A DNA stretch of 64,000 nt, taken from positions 462,573 to 526,572 of the forward strand of contig QAOA01006682.1 of NCBI GenBank assembly GCA_003255065.1, given 5' to 3'. Source of the stretch: Cercis canadensis (lineage: Eukaryota; Streptophyta; Magnoliopsida; Fabales; Fabaceae). Shown here one piece after another: positions 36,201 to 49,543 of this stretch. Below the pieces are notes generated by a model. The model did no database searches and was not told the DNA's origin. It saw only the letters and a list, made by a program, of their open reading frames with translations. The translations under genes and the position numbers were made by a program. The stretch's first letter is position 1. Every line of letters starts with the position of its first letter.

Positions 36201-38782
36201 AGATTTTTTGACAAAAATAGACCAAATCGACCAAACCAGACCGATTTAGTTAGGTTTGGTTTTACTCTTAAAAATTTGAAACACCAAACCGAACCAAACC
36301 AATATGGTTTGGTCGGTTGGGTGGTCGGTTTAGGGTGTACATAGAACTGAACTGGACCGATTACACCCCTACCTCTAGGTAATGAACTTGGCTTAGTGAC
36401 GTAACCAGCTTTTAAAGCTAGGAGGAGATGTTACTCCACCAAGAGCCTTATCCTCAAACAGTAATTATATTACTTAATTGAATTCATTTATTACTAATAA
36501 ATTAATTATTATTGGGATATTATAAAAAAAGTATTCAATTGTATATTAAGTATAATTTATTATTTTGAAAGAACATTTAATAATAAGGCAACACCTGAGA
36601 TTATTCTTTCTTTCTCTGTCATACACTTTGGTTCTATCATAATTTTTTTTAAAGTAAATTATACATAAAAAATAACAGGTACCGAAAGATTTTAGAGTTT
36701 TGGGATCTTTACATATATATCTTCCCTAGTGTAGTCAATGTTTTTTTTTTTTTTTTAAATGTTTCTTTGTAGAAAATGACCACATATGCTCGTATGCCTC
36801 ATATGAGGTGTGCAAAAAGTTTTCATATATAACACAATTAAATATGACTTTTATAAAGAGAATGGGTGTTGGTAACCAATTTATGTAGGGTTGAAATTCA
36901 AAGGTGATTGATTGTCTTGTAGCTGAGCAAAGTTGCCAATTTGATTTTACTGCATTATGGTACTTGAACAAGTTTTTAGAAAAATGGTTTGTGCAGACTT
37001 TTTTGACAAAAACAGACCAAATTGACCGTACCACACTGATTTGGTTCGGTTTGGTTTTACTCTCAAGAATTTGAAACAACAAACCGAACCAAACCAATAT
37101 GGTTTGGTCGGTTCGGTGGTCGGGTTAGGGTGTAAATAGGACCGAATTGGAACAATTACACCCCTACCTCTAGGTAATGAACCTGGCTTAGTGACGTAAC
37201 CAACTTTTAATGCTAGGAGGAGGTGTTACCCCACCAAGAGCCTTATCCTCAAACAGTAATTGTATTACTTAATCGAATTCATTTATTACTATTAAATTAA
37301 TTATTATTGAGATATTATGAAAAAGTATTCAATTGTATATTAAGTATCATTTATTATTTTGAAAGAACATTTAATAATGAGGCAACACTTGAGATTGTCC
37401 TTTCTTTCTCTTTCTTACTCTTTTATCCTTTCATAATTTTTTTAAAATAAATTATACATAAAAAATAACAGGTACTGATAGATTTCAAAGTTTTTGGATC
37501 TTTACATATCTTTCCTAAGCTAGTCAATTTTTTGTTTAACGTTTCTTTGCAGAAAATGACCACGTAAACTGGTATACCTTATATGAGGTGTGCAAGAAGT
37601 TTTTATATATAACAAAGTTAAATGTGTCTTTCATAAAGAGAATGGCTGTTTGTAACCAATTTATGTAAGGATCAAAATTCAAAGGTGATTGATTGTCTTG
37701 TTGCTAGGCTAAGTTGACAATTTGAATTTACTGCATTATGGTACTTTAATAGGTTTTTGGAAAATTGGGTTGTGCAGATTTTTTGACCAAATCAGATAAA
37801 GTCGACCAAACCTAATAAATTTGGTTCAATTTGGTTTTACTCTCAAAAATTTGAAAAACCAAACCGAACCAAACCAATATTGTTTGGTCGGTTCGGTGGT
37901 CAGTTTGGGGTGTAAATAAGACTGAACCGGACCAGTTACACCCTTACCTCTAGGTAATTGACCTGGTTTAGTGATGTGACCAGCTTTTAATGCTAGGAAG
38001 AGGTGTTACTCCACCAAGAGCCTTATCCTCAAACAAGAATTATATTTCTTAATTGAATTCATTTATTACTAATAAATTAATTATTATTTAGGTATTATGA
38101 AAAAGTATTCAATTGTATATTAAGTATCATTTATTATTTTGAACTAACATTTAATAATGAGGCGACACCTGAGATTATTCTTTCTTTCTTTGTCATACTC
38201 TATTGTTCTTTCATAATTTTTTTAAAGTAAATTATACATAAAAAATAACACGTACTAATATATTTCAGAGTTTTGGGATCTTTACATATCTTCTGTAGTG
38301 TAGTCAATTTTTTTGTTTAATGTCTTTTTGCAGAAAATGACCACGTAAACTGGTATACCTCATATGAGGTGTGCAAGAAGTTTTCATATATAACTCATTT
38401 AAATGTGACTTTTATAAAGAGAATGGCTATTTGTAAACAATTTATATAGGGATCAAAATTCAAAGGTGATTGATTGTCTTCTGGCTAAGCAAAGTTGACA
38501 ATTTGAATTTACTGCATTATGGAACTTGAACAGGCTTTTGGAAAAATGGCTTGTGCAGATTTTTTGACAAAAACATACCAAATTGACTAAACCAGACTGA
38601 TTTGGTTCGGTTCAGTTTTACTCTCAAAAATTTGAAAAACCAAACAGAACCAAACCAATATGGTTTGGTCGGTTTAGGGTGTAAATAGGACCGAACCGAA
38701 CCAATTACACCCCTACCTCTTGGTAATGAACATGGCTTAGTGACGTAACCAACTTTTAATGCTAGGAGGAGGTGTTACTCCA

Positions 38783-40201
38783 TGATGAGCTGCCGAGGCT
38801 CCTCAAATTGGTAAAAGTTTAAGATCGGTTACCTAAGCTACTTGTAGCATAAGGCAACCCTAGGTCGAACCAAAGGATTGTTCTATTTAGTGAATCAATT
38901 TTAAGAACATATAAACAGGGGGGTTTTGTTTGGTTTAGTGATTGACAGAAATTAATTATAAGTGGTAACCCTAAAGGAAAACAATCAATCCAAGTCTTAA
39001 CTGATTCTGATTTTAATCCATCCTGGATTTCCAAGGATCCATTTAATTATTAACCATGTTCTTGGCCTTTAAAACACATCAAGAAGCCTCTCAATGTTCT
39101 ATGGATGTCCATTGGTTAAGCAACCATAATTCGGTTCAACAGGAGACTAAATGAATTAAGCAAACATTCAAGTCCAATTTAACCTAAGTCCAGAATCCAG
39201 CCAAGGTAATTAATCCGTCCAAGCTTAGAACCATTAATTAACCATACAATCCTCTTTTATCACATGCAAACAGAATATGAAAATCCAAATCTGAATTAAG
39301 CAATTCAAACAGAATATTTCAGAGGATTGAAAGAACTTGATTAACAACTAAATGAATAACAACAACACATAATCTCAAAATCAATAATCAGAACAGCCAA
39401 AACCTGGATTGATTTGATGATTTAGCCCTCCATGAACAAGAGAAGCCAAGTTCTTACAAAATATCTAGAGAGAAAACTTAAAGAATAAGGAAACTTTAAA
39501 AGCTGTCTAAAATATCTAATGTCTTGATTCTGATTTTCGGCTGCCTCCTTTTGCACATATAGACCTCCAAAATTATATGCACACCCAAATTTCCCTTAGG
39601 GCACACTTGTTCCCATGGGCCTTAGCTTTCATTGGGCTTTGGTTTGGGCTCATTTGGACTTGTCATGAGGAAGTTAGGCCCATTTAAGTGCCAACAGGTT
39701 TCTGGAACCATCAGTCAACTTCGACAGAAAATAAGACCATCTACAATATAAAATCTGGTGAACCAGTCTGCATAACAATTGAAGATCTGTCTGTTAAATT
39801 TCCAATGGGACCAGTTTCAAGTCCATATGACATCCACAGCTCAAGTTATAGCCCAAACACTGCATGTAGGTCAGGATCCTACGACAGCATGTCTTCTCTG
39901 GCTTCCAGGCTGCATATGACCTTTTGGACGTCCGAATTAGCTTTGGAGCCCTGAATAAAAGTTGTAGATAATTCTCTCAGCTTTCCTACAAGGTAAGACT
40001 CGAAATTTTTAGACATCCAGAACTCAAGATATGCACGAAACACAGAGACAGCATAAAATGCTCAGTATTGCTGGAAATTGCAATTAGGCACAAATGGATC
40101 CAAAGTCATCGAATGAGATCCAAGTCTACTCAATTCAGCCCAAAAGAGGTTTAAAAGACTAAATATGAGGGATAACTATCGTATAAAAAGTGTGTTCATC
40201 A
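38783..40201. mobile_element. Solo LTR inserted in the ninth array unit
   Basis: The 1419-bp insert begins TGATGAGCTGCC and ends GTGTTCATCA, so its ends form the short inverted repeat TGATGA/TCATCA with the TG...CA rule of LTRs. It is flanked by an exact 5-bp duplication CTCCA (38778-38782 and 40202-40206), and the array unit reads through when it is removed. A CCTAGGTCGAACCAAAGGAT motif near the left end is of a type seen in Gypsy LTRs. No internal coding region, as expected for a recombined solo LTR. Confidence 0.9.
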
Positions 40202-43200
40202 CTCCACCAAGAGCCTTATCCTCAAATAGTAATTATATTACCTAATTGAATTCATTTATTACTAATAAATTAATTATTATTGAGATATTATGAAAAAGTA
40301 TTCAATTGTATATTAAGTATCATTTATTATTTTGAACGAACATTTAATAAGAAGGCAACACCTGAGGTTATCCATTCTTTCTCTGTGATACTCTTCTGTC
40401 CTTTCATAATTTTTTTTTAAAGTAAATTATACATAAAGAATAACAAGTACTGATATATTTCAGACATTTTGGACCTTTACGTATCTTCCCTAATCTAGTC
40501 AATTTTTTTGTTTAATGTTTCTTAGTAGAAAATGACCATGTACGCTCGTATGCCTCATATGAGGTGTGCAAGAAGTTTTCATATATCACACAGCTAAATA
40601 TGACTTTTATTAAGAGAATAGGTGTTTGTAACAAATTTATGAAGGGATCAAAATTCAAAGGTGATTGATTGTCTTGTAGCTAAGCCAAGTTGACAATTTG
40701 ATTTTACTGCATTATGGTACTTGAACAGGTTTTTGAAAAAATAGCTTGGGCAAATTTTTTGACAAAAACAGACCAAATCGACCAAACCTGACCGATTTGG
40801 TTATGTTTGGTTTTACTATCAAAAATTTGAAAAACCAAACCGAACCAAACCAAACTAATATAGTTTGGTCGGTTCGGTGGTCGGTTTAGGGAGTAAATAG
40901 GACCAAACTGGAACGATTACAGCCCTAGCTCTAGGTAATGAACCTAGCTTAGTGATGTAACCAGCTTTTAACGCTAGGAGGAGGTGTTACTCCACGAGGA
41001 GCCTTATCCTCAAATAGTAATTATATTACATAATTGAATTCATTTATTACTAATAAACTAATTATTATTGAGATATTATGAAAAAGTATTCAATTGTATA
41101 TTAAGTATCATTTATTATTTTGAACGAACATTTAATAATGAGGAAACACCTGAGATTATCCTTTCTTTCTCTGTCATACTCTTCTGTCCTTTCATAATTT
41201 TCTTTAAAGTAAATTATACATAAAGAATAACAGGTACTGATAGATTTCAGACGTTTTGGACCTTTACATATCTTCCCTAATCTAGTCAATTTTTTTTTTT
41301 TTTTATTGTTTCTCTGCAGAAAATGACCACGTAAACTGGTAGACCTCATATGAGGTGTGCAAGAAGTTTTTATATATAACACAGTTAAATGTGACTTTTA
41401 TAAAGAGAATGGTTGTTTGTAACCAATTTATGTAGGAATCAAAATTCAAAGGTGATTGATTGTCTTGTAGCTAGGCCAAGTTGACAATTTGAATTTACTG
41501 AATTATGGTACTTGAACAGGTTTTTGGAAAAATGGGTTGTGCAGATTTTTTGACAAAATCAGATAAAGTCGACCAAACCTGACTGATTTGGTTCGGTTCG
41601 GTTTTACTCTCAAAAATTTGAAAAACCAAGCCGAACCAAACCAATATGGTTTGGTCTGTTCTATGGTCGGTTTGGGGTGTAAATAGGACTGAACCGGACT
41701 GATTACACCACTACCTCTAGGTAATGAACCTGGCTTAGTGACGTGACCAGCTTTTAATGCTAGGAGAATGTGTTACTCCATGAAGAGCCTTATCCTCAAA
41801 CAGTAATTATATTACTTAATTGAATTCATTTATTACTAATAAATTAATTATTATTGAGATATTATGAAAAAGTATTCAATTGTATATTAAGTATCATTTA
41901 CTATTTTGAATGAACATTTAATAATGAGGTGACACCTGAGATTATTCTTTCTTTCTCTGTCATACTCTTTTGTTCTTTCATAATTTTTTTTAAAGTAAAT
42001 TATACATAAAGAATAACAGGTACTGATAGATTTCAGACGTTTTGGACCTTTACATATCTTCCCTAATCTAGTCAATTTTTTTTTTTTTTTAATGTTTCTC
42101 TGCAGAAAATGACCACGTAAACTGGTAGACCTCATATGAGGTGTGCAAGAAGTTTTTATATATAACACAGTTAAATGTGACTTTTATAAAGAGAATGGTT
42201 GTTTGTAACCAATTTATGTAGGAATCAAAATTCAAAGGTGATTGATTGTCTTGTAGCTAGGCCAAGTTGACAATTTGAATTTACTGAATTATGGTACTTG
42301 AACAGGTTTTTGGAAAAATGGGTTGTGCAGATTTTTTGACAAAATCAGATAAAGTCGACCAAACCTGACTGATTTGGTTCGGTTCGGTTTTACTCTCAAA
42401 AATTTGAAAAACCAAGCCGAACCAAACCAATATGGTTTGGTCTGTTCTATGGTCGGTTTGGGGTGTAAATAGGACTGAACCGGACTGATTACACCACTAC
42501 CTCTAGGTAATGAACCTGGCTTAGTGACGTGACCAGCTTTTAATGCTAGGAGAATGTGTTACTCCATGAAGAGCCTTATCCTCAAACAGTAATTATATTA
42601 CTTAATTGAATTCATTTATTACTAATAAATTAATTATTATTGAGATATTATGAAAAAGTATTCAATTCTATATTGAGATATTATGAAAAAGTATTCAATT
42701 CTATATTAATTATCATTTATTATTTTGAAAGAACATTTAATAATGAGGTGACACCTAAGATTATTCTTTCTTTCTCTTGCATACTCTTTTGTCCTTTCAT
42801 AATTTTTTTTAAAGTAAATTATATATAAAAAATAATAGGTACTGATAGATTTCAGAGTTTTGGGATCTTTACATATCTTCCCTAGTCTAGTCAACTATTT
42901 TGTTTAATGTTTCTTTGCAGAAAATGACCACGTACTGTGGTATACCTGATATGAGGTGTGCAAGAAGTTTTCATATATAACACAGTTAAATGTGACTTTT
43001 ATAAAGAGAATGGTTGTTTGTAACAAATTTATGTAGGGATCAAAATTCAAAGGTGATTGATTTTCTTGTAGCTAAGCCAAGTTGACGATTTGAATTTACT
43101 GCATTATGGTACTTGATCAGGTTTTTGGAAAAATGGCTTGTGCAGATTTTTTGACAAAAACAGATCAAATCGACCAAACCAGACCGAATTGGACCGATTC

Positions 43201-43553
43201 GATTCGGTTCGATTTTACTCTCAAAAATTTGAAAAACCGAATAAAACCAATATGGTTTGGTCAGTTCAGTAGTTGGTTTGGGGTGTAAATAGGATCGAAT
43301 CGGACCAATTACACCCTTACCTTTAGGTAATGAACCTGACTTACTGACATGACCAGCTTTTAATGCTAAGAGGTGTTGTTACTCCACCAAGAGCCTTATC
43401 CTCAAACAGTAATTATATTACTTAATTGAATTCATTTATTACTAATAAATTAATTATTATTGAGATATTATGAAAAAGTATTCAATTGTATATTAAGTAT
43501 CATTTATTATTTTAAAAGAACATTTAATATTGACGCGAACACCTGAGATTATT

Positions 43554-43654
43554 TAGCTTCATGTTTAAGTCATATACTATCCCAGTCATTCTCAACCAAG
43601 AGGAACAGCACCTCTCTCGTCTGTTCCCATTAATCTTCAGCGCTCTTCTAAGTT
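43554..43654 (+). promoter_or_regulatory. Short unique leader between repeat array and CYP79
   Basis: Only about 100 bases separate the end of the last repeat unit from the CYP79 start codon, so the core promoter and part of the leader must lie in or next to repeat DNA. TCATATACTATC near 43570 is a weak TATA-like sequence. Confidence 0.4.
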
Positions 43655-45368
43655 ATGGATGCCTTCAGCTTTCCCTTCAACCAACCTTTGTGCTTCTTAT
43701 TCCCTCTACTTCTCATGGTAATAAGCTTTATCTACGTTATAAAATGTTCCTCACAGCATAGAGGTGACAAATTTAGAAGGCCACTTCCTCCTGGTCCAAA
43801 ACCTTGGACTATTGTTGGCAACCTCCCTGAAATACTCACCAACAAGCCTGCCTTTCGATGGATACTGAAGCTTATGAATGATTTGCAAACCGAAATTGCA
43901 TGTATACGTGTGGGTAATGTTAATGTAATCCCTGTCACTTGCCCTTTCATTAGCTGTGAATTTTTGAAAAAACAGGATGCCATTTTTGCATCAAGACCCA
44001 TAAGCATGTCAACTGATCTCATTTCTAGTGGGTACTTGACAACAATTCTCGTGCCCTTTGGGGAACAATGGAAGAAAATGAGAAAAATCATTACCCATGA
44101 GTTGGTTTCTCCACAAAAGCTTCAGTGGCTTTATGAGAAAAGGGTTGAAGAGGCTGATAACCTTGTCCAATATGTGTACAACCAATGCAAACATTTGGAA
44201 AAGAGTGGTCTGGTAGATGTAAGGATTGCAGCCCAACACTATTGTGGAAATGTGATTAGGAAAATGATTTTCAATAAAAGGTATTTTGGAAAGGTTAGCA
44301 AGGATGGGGGCCCTGGTTATGAGGAAACTGAGTACGTAGAATCTATTTTCGCCCTTTTGAAGTATTTATATGCGTTTTGTGTTTCTGATTTTTTGCCATG
44401 CCTGAGAGGACTTGACTTGGATGGCCATGAATATTTTTTGAAGAAAGCTATGGGAACGATAAAGAAATACCATGATCCAATCATTGAAGATAGGATTCAA
44501 CAGTGGAAGAATGGGAGAAAGAAGGATGTGGAAGATTGGCTTGATGTTCTCATCACATTGAAAGATGCCAATGGCAACTTGGTACTTACACCAGAAGAAA
44601 TCAAAGCACAGATTATAGTAATGCTCTCTCTCTCTCTCTAATTCTTTGAATTTGATATAAGTAAATTAACATTATATAGCATAAATAATAACCTTGAATT
44701 ACTAATTCTTTGTATTGTAGGAACTAATGATTGCAACAGTTGATAATCCATCGAATGCAGTTGAATGGGCAATTGCAGAAATGATTAATCAGCCAGAGAT
44801 GGTTCAAAAAGCAGTAGAAGAATTGGACAATGTGGTTGGAAAGGGGAGGCAAGTCCAAGAATCAGATTTCCCAAAACTGAATTACATAAAGGCTTGTGCA
44901 AGAGAAGCTTTTCGCCTCCATCCCATTGATCCTTTTATGCCTCCCCATGTCTGTATGTCTGACACTGTCATAGCCAATTACTTCATCCCAAAGGGGAGTC
45001 ATGTCTTATTAAGCCGATCAGGACTTGGCCGGAATCCCAAAGTTTGGGATGAACCACTCAAGTTCAAGCCAGAGCGTCATCTTAAGCATCATGGATCTGA
45101 TTCTGATATAGTTCTTGCTGAACAAGACCTACGCTTCATATCATTTAGTGCAGGAAGGCGTGGTTGCCCAGGAGCCACACTTGGGAGTATGATGACTATC
45201 ATGCTATTTGCTAGGCTTCTCCATGGATTCACTTGGAATCTTCCACCCAATGAGTTCAGCATTGATCTTACTGAGTCCAAGGATGCAACAACTCTTGCTA
45301 ACCCACTGGTTGCACTTGCCAGCCCAAGGTTGCCAATTGAGCTGTACTCTACACAAAAGGCAACTTGA
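43655..45368 (+). CDS. CYP79: Cytochrome P450, CYP79 family (two exons)
   Basis: Two exons, 43655-44617 and 44721-45368, with a 103-bp phase-0 intron (GTAATG...TTGTAG) that starts with a CT microsatellite. The product is 536 residues, full length for the family. It has an N-terminal hydrophobic anchor (about residues 8-28), a proline hinge LPPGPKPW, the C-helix [10 protein letters not shown], the CYP79-specific I-helix [12 protein letters not shown] in place of the usual oxygen-binding motif, the ExxR motif E383-A-F-R386, PERH, and the haem loop [10 protein letters not shown] with Cys470. CYP79 enzymes are ER-bound and convert an amino acid to its aldoxime, the first step to cyanogenic glucosides, glucosinolates or volatile aldoximes and nitriles. 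The substrate cannot be told from sequence. The frame is intact, so it appears functional. Its upstream region is the tandem array. Confidence 0.93.
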
Positions 45369-46526
45369 TTATTTTGTCACTCATTCAATGAAAAATGAAA
45401 AGTATTGATCATAGCATGACTAGTTAAGTATTAGTATCAATTCATCTTTTTTTTTTTTGGTTTTTTTTTCATTAGATAAATAGAGTTATAGAATTTTTAG
45501 CTAGGGATATGGGGATGAGGATTCAAACATGAGGCTTAAACTTTGTTGGGAGATCTCTAGATCAATTTTATTGTATGAGTAGGTGACTGCTGTTAGTATT
45601 ATCTCGTCCTTGATGACAAATTAAATGCAATAATGTATTCAACAATTCAAAGAATAAAGATCCCCTTTTACTTTAGCTTGACAATTACATATATTTCAAG
45701 GCTGGTCTAGCTCTAGCTCAATGAAACATGAATCATAAGATTGGTCTCTTCACCCCCTTTCTTGATTTGAATCCTCTCAATTACAAATACTATTGTTATT
45801 TACCTATAGATAAAGAAAAAAAACAATTAAAAATATTTTATGCCTTGGTTGGTATTATGCACATCTAGTTTTTTAATTAAAAATTATTTTATATTTGATC
45901 CAACATATATATATAAATATTTTACACTATCATAATTTTTTTGGTACTTTTAGTTACAACACTAGATATACTATCATCATTTTAGATTGCTATAATCCAT
46001 TAGGAAAAAGAAGAAGAAGTAAGAACTAAAGTCTAATAGCAAATATACAAGTTATATGCAATTAGTCTGGTTAATTTTGATAAATAAGAATAAGATGCTT
46101 GGAAGCTCTCCAAATGAATGTGCTCATTGATAATATGCCTGAAGTCAGTTGTCCATCTAGTATGCTTGTATTGGTCCTGGGATGTAAGTAGGGCAAGTGA
46201 AATAGGCCCAACCCAATGAGTAGCTCATATAACCCATAATTAGGGTTAGACTAAGCCTCTAAAGAGTTAACTTGAAAAAAATTGGGTCTGGCCTGGTTGG
46301 CCAGCCGGGCCAATCAAGGCTTGGTTGATGGCCCTTTTTTTCAAATTTTTTTTTTCTCTAGCCGTCACACTCAATCTCCTCCAATTCATTGGGAAAATTC
46401 TAACCTTGAAGCCATATATCTCTACCAAATTGAGTTTTTCCATAAACAAAACTCAAATACCCAAACAACCAATCAAGCTAAAATCCCAAAGACTAAAGCT
46501 AAAAAAAAATGCTTACTTAAAGAAGA
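45369..46526. other. CYP79 3' region and AT-rich spacer
   Basis: AATGAAAAATGAAAAGTATTG just after the stop is a plausible polyadenylation region. Further on there is no recognisable gene; 46190-46330 contains GGGCC-rich low-complexity sequence. Confidence 0.4.
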
Positions 46527-46787
46527 GTGATAAACTATTAAGAATAAACCTACATTTGCATCCCTAAAAGATTTAAGATTTAACAAAATAGTATTTGAAA
46601 GAACTAATATGCATAACAAAATAGTCTACAATTTGTTAAATCTTGAATCTTTCAAGGACTATTTTGTTATGAATGTCAATTCTTTCGAGGACTATTTTGT
46701 AGCTAGTATTCTTTCAAGGACTATTTTGTCAAATTTTGAATCTTTCAAGGACGTAAATGTATGTTTACTCAACTATTAAACTATCAC
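46527..46787. mobile_element. Small MITE with internal TTTCAAGGACTATTTTGT repeats
   Basis: The outer arms pair as inverted repeats: GTGATAAACTATTAAG, then TACATTTGCATCC at the left, against GGACGTAAATGTATG, then CTATTAAACTATCAC at the right. Inside, the motif TTTC(A/G)AGGACTATTTTGT occurs three times, with reverse copies in the left arm. Target-site duplication not clear. Confidence 0.6.
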
Positions 46788-47499
46788 GAGACCACTACTA
46801 TTTAATAATGATATTTATATATTATTAAATATTAATTGGATCACACTAATATATTTGCTGCAAATTGAGTTTTACTAGACCTATTTAATTTTTTTTTATG
46901 GCTTAAGTAGCATGACAAAATGTGACATTAAGTAGTATGTAAAAACCATCTATTTTTTTTTTAAAAAAATAGTTTTTGGGGTTAAAGTGTCAGTTTTTAA
47001 ATTTTTTTGGTTTACTAAGTTTTGTCAAGTACACAAAAAATTTATATTTTGTAAAAGAAAAAAAGATCATCTATCTTGATAAAAACTATATTTTTTGATA
47101 CTTTTGGTTACGACTCTGAGTTCCAACACAAAACCCATAAGTGCTGAAAAAAAATTATTTATATATTTTTAATTGAAAGATAAGTATATTATATTACAAA
47201 ATTAGAATTTCAACCATTAGGCTGTTGCATGTAATTCAAGGAAATAATAACTAATTGTTATGTAGACTAGTTGGTCATGAAAATCCTCCTTAAGGGGTTT
47301 TTTGGTTTAAGGGCCTCTTTGAATAAAGGAGGCTTCTCCAAGGGCAGCCCCACACAAAGTTATAGATGTGGATACTTTGACAGTGAGATCTTTGGAGTAG
47401 TGATGGCTTGCCCTAGGTTTGGTAAGCTTGTCCCATCCGAAGAGTGTAGGGTGTGCAAGTCTAGGTTCCTTCGATGGAAAGACTTTTGGAGCAAGGATG

Positions 47500-48808
47500 T
47501 GTTGCATAAAACTCTAAAGAAAGTGTATGTTATCATTTTCCAGTAATAAAATGAGAGTAAGATTATCATCCCACGGAGACTGTAGCTAATAAGTACCAAA
47601 ATTAGGTGTATTCCAATTTTATCTAGACAATAAAAAATCGGTTAAGAATGTATATTGAGCAATAATTGAAATGCAAGAGTAGTAAAAGAGGTTGAAATAC
47701 TGATGAGAGATATCTAGGGCTCTCGACTTCACCATAGCTAGTCTGATTCATTATTCCTACTTCATTAACCAAGAACTATCTTATCAATTATTAACCAATA
47801 ATCCTAAATTATCCATTAGCCTTTTCCAAGGTCAAATGGAATTATTTCTAACGCTTAATTCACTATATTCTTATGTGAATTTAAACTACCTAGAAATTTA
47901 TTTAGTTCAATGATTCTCTTAATAGCTACATAAGCCACAATGGTATATTCCTATCCCTTATGCAATTTATGATCTTCATCTCTATGATCTATACTTACAA
48001 TGCACCTCCCGGTTCATTGAAATCATCCCATCAACTAATTAATGGCCAGTAAATTAGAAGCAATAAGAATTGAGAAGAAGATGATAATTGAAATAGAAGT
48101 TCTTGAATTAAATCAGCAAGAAGACATGAATCATCCTAGCTAGGCTACATCATAGCCCAAGAAAGGAAGTTAGTTCATAACTATGAACGAAATAATGAGT
48201 ACACATAAATTAGACATAAATATAAGAGAAAAGGTGAAAGAAACTCTTAGACTTTGAAAATCAATGATGAAATCTCAATCTTCAAGCTTGATCTTCCTTC
48301 TCTTCTTGCCTCTTGTGTAAAAATGTGTGGAACCCTAATTTAGTCTCTAAAAGTCCTATTTATAGGTCCTTGGAAGTTTAAAAGAAAAATGAATTAAAAT
48401 AAGATAGGAATCCTAATAAAAATAGGAAGTTTGGAAGTTAAATCCTGAGTTGACCATCGAGGGCTGTGGCTTCCGGATTGGGCACTGCAGCTTTGGAGTT
48501 TATGCCTGAATAGTGCATTTTAGTTGAGGACGGGGCTGTGGTGCACAGACTGGGGGGTTGGCCCCCAAGCTGCTGCCTGATCTTGACTTTTGTTGAATTA
48601 CGAAGGCTGCAGCGCCCAAGCTGCTGCCTTCATCCAATTTTTACCAAAAATCTCATCTTTTTGACACTAAATTACGCTTAAGTGACTTTCTTCTAAATTA
48701 AAAACCTATAAAAGAAATATTGAAACATAAGAATCAAACCTAAAATACTCAAGAACAAACAATAATCAAGCTACAGTACAAGATAAGTGGTATAAAACTG
48801 ACTTATCA
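47500..48808 (-). repeat. 3' LTR of the Athila-like element
   Basis: 1309 bp, collinear with 57181-58429. On the plus strand it begins TGTTGCATAAAACTC and ends AAACTGACTTATCA. It has about 60 bp that the 5' LTR lacks, mainly around 48530-48600 (a GGGCTGTGG... CCAAGCTGCTGCC stretch), plus many substitutions, indicating an old insertion. Confidence 0.9.
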
Positions 48809-49498
48809 AATACCCTCAAACTTGAGATTTGCTTGTCCTCGAGCAAAAACTAAGGAGAAAGCAAAATCAAAACAACAAACCTAACAAATGAATAACCATT
48901 TAGCTTTACTACCATAATAGGCCTCAAAGATAACATAATATCATAATTTAAGGAAAATTTATTATATCATAACAGTATACACCCAATTCAAATGCAATTT
49001 CTTCTTCACTAGTAAACTCTTTGAATGTGTGTGTGTATCCCTTGCACAATGAATTTTTGCAATATGAATCAATTTATACATGTTTACTCATGCAATTGGA
49101 CCTCTCAATAAAGCACATAAAAGACTTCATAGGCTAGTTTTTCTTGCCACTCTCTACTAATGTAAGCTAGTTAAAACATCAAAGATCAAAATGGTTTTTC
49201 AAGATTATAGTGAATGGCTAAGGTTAAGGTGAGGTAAATGATAATCAATGAGGTTTATTCACCCATGACACAAAACCAATGTAGGTTCTTAAAGTCCTTT
49301 CTCCCTAGTTTTCACCCAAACTTTTTTACCAATTTTTATTCTTTCTTTGTCATCCACCTTGATTATTTTCCTCTTTTTCACTTGATTGTGCTTCTCTTCA
49401 CTCTTTCTTTTCTTTTAATGGTTAATTTCACCCCATACTTATTTTCTTTTAATGATCAAGGGGGTGTATCAACCTTCTCTCTCTCTTTATATATATCT

Positions 49499-49543
<45 letters not shown>

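Larger units (their letters stand above)
32408..43553 (+). repeat. Tandem array of ~780-bp units (12 full, 1 partial)
   Basis: Unit starts, taken at CCTCTAGGTAATGAACCTGG, lie at 32408, 33281, 34053, 34823, 35594, 36372, 37167, 37947, 38716, 40928, 41714, 42500 and 43320 (partial). Most periods are 769-795 bp. Exceptions are 873 (carries a 91-bp duplication across N 33112), 820 (internal 35-bp duplication) and the unit split by a solo LTR. Each unit has a Y-rich block followed by TTTGCAGAAAATGACCACGT, and a distal palindromic block of AACCGAACCAAACC / GGTTTGGTCGGTTCGG type. Units starting at 41714 and 42500 share a stretch of about 600 bp with 786-bp period that is nearly identical, showing recent unequal exchange. 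Recurrent 62-codon minus-strand frames are by-products of the repetition. The array ends about 100 bp before the CYP79 ATG. Confidence 0.95.

Noticed and set aside
32580..42894. Recurring 62-codon minus-strand frames (KICKDPKTLKS, YFKKNYERTKEYDRERKNN) as a gene family
   Set aside because: They occur once per tandem unit because the DNA repeats; several units break the frame and there is no start context, domain or flanking gene structure.
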